DNA from: Anatilimnocola aggregata
GTDB taxonomy: Bacteria > Planctomycetota > Planctomycetia > Pirellulales > Pirellulaceae
NCBI RefSeq assembly: GCF_007747655.1
Contig: NZ_CP036274.1
Location: forward strand, 744,001-808,000
Direction: 5' to 3'
Length of the DNA: 64,000 bases
Below, piece after piece: positions 61,948 through 64,000 of the stretch. How positions within the stretch are numbered: position 1 is the first letter of the stretch; the number at the start of each line of letters is the position of its first letter. Position numbers and translations under genes: made by a program. A model generated the notes under the pieces. That model worked only from the letters and a program-made list of their open reading frames with translations. It ran no database searches and was not told the DNA's origin.

Positions 61948-63657
61948 ATGGCCGATCTCGACTCACCCGCCGAAGCTTTGGAAGTTGCCATTGCCGAGTT
62001 CCTGCAGGCGGAAGAGGCGGGGCGGCCAATGTCACAGGCGGAGTTGCTCGCGAAGTTCCCCGAAGTGAGTGCTTCGCTGGCAGAATTTTTGGAGGGTCAT
62101 GAGCGCTTGCGGTCGGCACTGGCGCCCTTACGACAGTCGGTCGAGTACCTGGTGCAACGTTGGCACGATAGTTCCCCTCCAGCTGAACGACCAACGCTCG
62201 ACTTTCATCCGTCATCGGCGGAACCCGACGTCGTTCAACCACTGCTGCCAGCAGCCCGCTTTGGCGATTACGAATTGCTGGAGGAATTAGGTCGCGGCGG
62301 GATGGGGGTCGTCTACAAGGCGCGGCATATCCGGCTGAATCGCGTGGTCGCCCTCAAAATGATTCTGGCTGGTCGCTTTGCCGATGAGCATGATCTGGTG
62401 CGCTTTCGCGCGGAAGCACTAACGGCCGCCTCGCTCGATCATCCAGGTATTGTGCCAATTCATGAAGCGGGCGAAGTCGAAGGCCTCCCCTATTTTTCGA
62501 TGAGTTATGTCGAAGGAATCAGCCTGGCTCATCAGGTGAAACAAGGACCAACCGCGCCCAGCGACGCAGCCCGGTTGGTGCGACGAATTTCTGCGGCGGT
62601 GGCTTATGCCCACGCACATGGGGTGATTCATCGCGACTTGAAGCCCGCGAACATCCTGCTCACCAGCGAAGTAGCCACTGGCCGCTTGGAACCCAAGATC
62701 ACCGACTTTGGGCTCGCGCGGCGCATGGATGTTGACAGTCAACTAACCGCCAGTGGGCAGGTTCTCGGTACGCCCAGCTATATGTCACCCGAACAGGCAG
62801 CGGGGCGAGTACACGATATCCAAGCTGCAGCGGACGTCTATTCGCTCGGGGCGATTCTCTATGCCCTGCTGACCGGGCGGCCACCATTTATCGCCGATGG
62901 TCCCATGGAAGTTTTGCTGCAAGTGTTGGAGCAGGATCCTCCCTCGCTACGTTCGCTAAATCCCGCGGTTCCTCCGGAGTTGGAATGGATCTGTCTGAAG
63001 TGCCTGGAGAAACGTCCCGAGAATCGTTACCAGTCGGCAACCAATCTGGCTGAGGACTTGGACCGCTTCTTGCGGCAGGAACCGCTCGAAGCGCGGGCCG
63101 GATCGTGGTGGCATCGACTGCGCAGGTGGGGACGGCGCGAACCGGTGTTCGCGGCACACCTGATGAGCCTCGCGTTTGTGCTGCTGCTGGCGCAGTTCAT
63201 TTTTATCGGGCATGCTGGGCGCGATTGGGATTATCACTGGCCCATCTGCGGGACAATCCTGGGCTGGATGATTGCCTGCGGGCTGTTGCAAACCATGGCC
63301 CGCCGGCAGCAGACAACGGAAGCGATCTCCTACGGCTGGAGCGTTGTCGATGTCGTTTTTCTCACCGGACTGCTCTCGCTGTTAGTCGCCCCGCTCGGTC
63401 TGCTGTTTGGCAGCTATCACGTGCTGATCTGCGCCGCGAGCCTTTATTTTCGAACTCGCCTGGTGGTGGTGACCACCGCGCTGGCGATGTTGGGCAGCAC
63501 TCTGCTTTTAATCGCGCGCCCCGCTGCGGCTGGTCCCTGGCACTATGGGGTTGCCCTGGAAGCAACGCTCGCACTGACTGGAATGCTCGTGGGCTATCAC
63601 GTTTGGCGGCTCGGCATTTTGCGCGATTATTACGAAGAACGTCGTCCCCGCCAGTAG
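61948..63657 (+). CDS. Ser/Thr protein kinase with C-terminal membrane segments
   Basis: 569 residues. A helical N-terminal region (about 5-75: AEALEVAIAEFLQAEEAGRP, AELLAKFPEVSASLAEFLEG) is typical of planctomycete kinases linked with ECF factors. The kinase domain is complete: GRGGMGVVYKA (115-125), Lys137, HRDLKPAN (228-235), DFG (253-255), SPE (280-282) and DVYSLGAILYALLTGRPPF. From about residue 405 there are five or six hydrophobic helices (LMSLAFVLLLAQFIFIGHAG, WPICGTILGWMIACGLLQT, VDVVFLTGLLSLLVAPLGLL). It should be membrane-anchored with a cytoplasmic kinase domain. Likely target or partner of the upstream ECF/membrane pair. Confidence 0.94.
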   Translation: MADLDSPAEALEVAIAEFLQAEEAGRPMSQAELLAKFPEVSASLAEFLEGHERLRSALAPLRQSVEYLVQRWHDSSPPAERPTLDFHPSSAEPDVVQPLLPAARFGDYELLEELGRGGMGVVYKARHIRLNRVVALKMILAGRFADEHDLVRFRAEALTAASLDHPGIVPIHEAGEVEGLPYFSMSYVEGISLAHQVKQGPTAPSDAARLVRRISAAVAYAHAHGVIHRDLKPANILLTSEVATGRLEPKITDFGLARRMDVDSQLTASGQVLGTPSYMSPEQAAGRVHDIQAAADVYSLGAILYALLTGRPPFIADGPMEVLLQVLEQDPPSLRSLNPAVPPELEWICLKCLEKRPENRYQSATNLAEDLDRFLRQEPLEARAGSWWHRLRRWGRREPVFAAHLMSLAFVLLLAQFIFIGHAGRDWDYHWPICGTILGWMIACGLLQTMARRQQTTEAISYGWSVVDVVFLTGLLSLLVAPLGLLFGSYHVLICAASLYFRTRLVVVTTALAMLGSTLLLIARPAAAGPWHYGVALEATLALTGMLVGYHVWRLGILRDYYEERRPRQ

Positions 63658-63796
63658 CGATAATCTAACTTCGCTTCCGCTTACGGTTGAAATCTGTCTC
63701 TTCCAACCGGATACTACCCACGCTCGCTTGCACAGATTCTTACCGCCCGACAATCCCATTCCTGCCGACGCAACACACTGCTTTGGAGTTCCTCTC

Positions 63797-64000
63797 ATGA
63801 CCAATGGTTCGCGCCTCTTCACTTTCGCAATCACCATCCTGAGCGCACTCCCCGTGCTGGCCGCCGAGAACGTGCAGCCCGTGCGCATGGGCTGCGGAAT
63901 TATGACATTCGACACTGTGCCGGGCTGGGGACTGCGTCCCGATGGCACTTCGGCGCTGGGACCTACTCACGGCGCGGTCGTGATCGACAAGGATGGAAAC
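63797..64000 (+). CDS. Start of a secreted protein, probably NHL/propeller type (3' end outside window)
   Basis: The first 68 codons are visible and the frame is open at the window edge. A signal peptide (MTNGSRLFTFAITILSALPVLA, cleavage near LAAENV) is followed by MTFDTVPGWGLRPDG, then GPTHGAVVIDKDGN. The last segment is the typical first NHL-like blade (VVIDKDGN), so a six-bladed propeller is the best guess. It lies 139 bases after the kinase gene on the same strand. Confidence 0.65.
   Translation, partial: MTNGSRLFTFAITILSALPVLAAENVQPVRMGCGIMTFDTVPGWGLRPDGTSALGPTHGAVVIDKDGN

Noticed and set aside
1-64000. CRISPR array, tRNA/rRNA genes, prophage or transposase
   Set aside because: Scanning by eye showed no regularly spaced direct repeats, cloverleaf candidates or recombinase motifs; a dedicated tRNAscan or CRISPR search was not possible here.

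Overview
The window looks like a chromosomal stretch of a planctomycete, most likely a Pirellulales-type genome, although the sequence alone does not fix a genus. The evidence is a dense set of lineage-typical families: two DUF1592/DUF1552 pairs, a DUF1501 protein beside a PSCyt1/DUF1549/DUF1553 cytochrome-like protein, a DUF1559 prepilin-like protein followed by a small lipoprotein, an SHD1-domain protein, a secreted protein with an ESLEDRRLLA export motif, and Ser/Thr kinases next to sigma factors. Base composition is GC-rich and many starts lack a clear Shine-Dalgarno sequence. I saw no tRNA, rRNA, CRISPR array, transposase or prophage gene.

Layout. 1-2469 (+): the end of an FAD-dependent oxidoreductase and an aldehyde dehydrogenase, separated by a perfect 24-bp inverted repeat. 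2497-20843 (-): a DUF1592/DUF1552/novel-family cassette, FG-GAP and NHL propeller proteins, an SHD1 protein, a frameshifted ESLEDRRLLA protein, a sialidase/GH32-like protein with an SMP-30 protein and a DUF4380-like protein, and a nitronate monooxygenase. 21006-33351 (+): a copper amine oxidase, a tandem alpha/beta hydrolase, a second DUF1592/DUF1552/novel-family cassette with an extra divergent member, and a DUF1559/lipoprotein pair. 33442-43044 (-): a kelch protein, an FGE-fold/sialidase fusion, an M20 amidohydrolase and the DUF1501/PSCyt1 pair. 43335-49465 (+): an FHA protein, a Ser/Thr kinase with a polytopic C-terminus, a membrane protein, a sigma factor and a short anti-sigma-like protein. 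49484-52433 (-): a VOC protein, small membrane or secreted proteins and a PQQ-like propeller. 52636-64000 (+): a beta-lactamase-fold serine hydrolase, a 1443-residue mosaic propeller protein, an ECF sigma factor, a zinc-ribbon polytopic membrane protein, a second Ser/Thr kinase and the start of a further secreted protein.

How the genes may work together. Most products carry export signals and belong to propeller, esterase, sialidase, sulfatase-modifier-like or cytochrome-like families. That fits the large periplasmic or surface carbohydrate-degrading repertoire of planctomycetes. Two separate regulatory modules combine sigma factor, kinase and membrane protein.

The best candidates for undescribed biology are: (i) a secreted protein family with three members here, two of them last in duplicated DUF1592-DUF1552 cassettes; (ii) the two sigma/kinase/membrane modules, one with a DYG kinase and a ZAS-like partner; (iii) a frameshifted surface protein with Ala/Gly-rich repeats reminiscent of polymorphic-toxin linkers; (iv) several families of intergenic palindromes, one seen at two sites.
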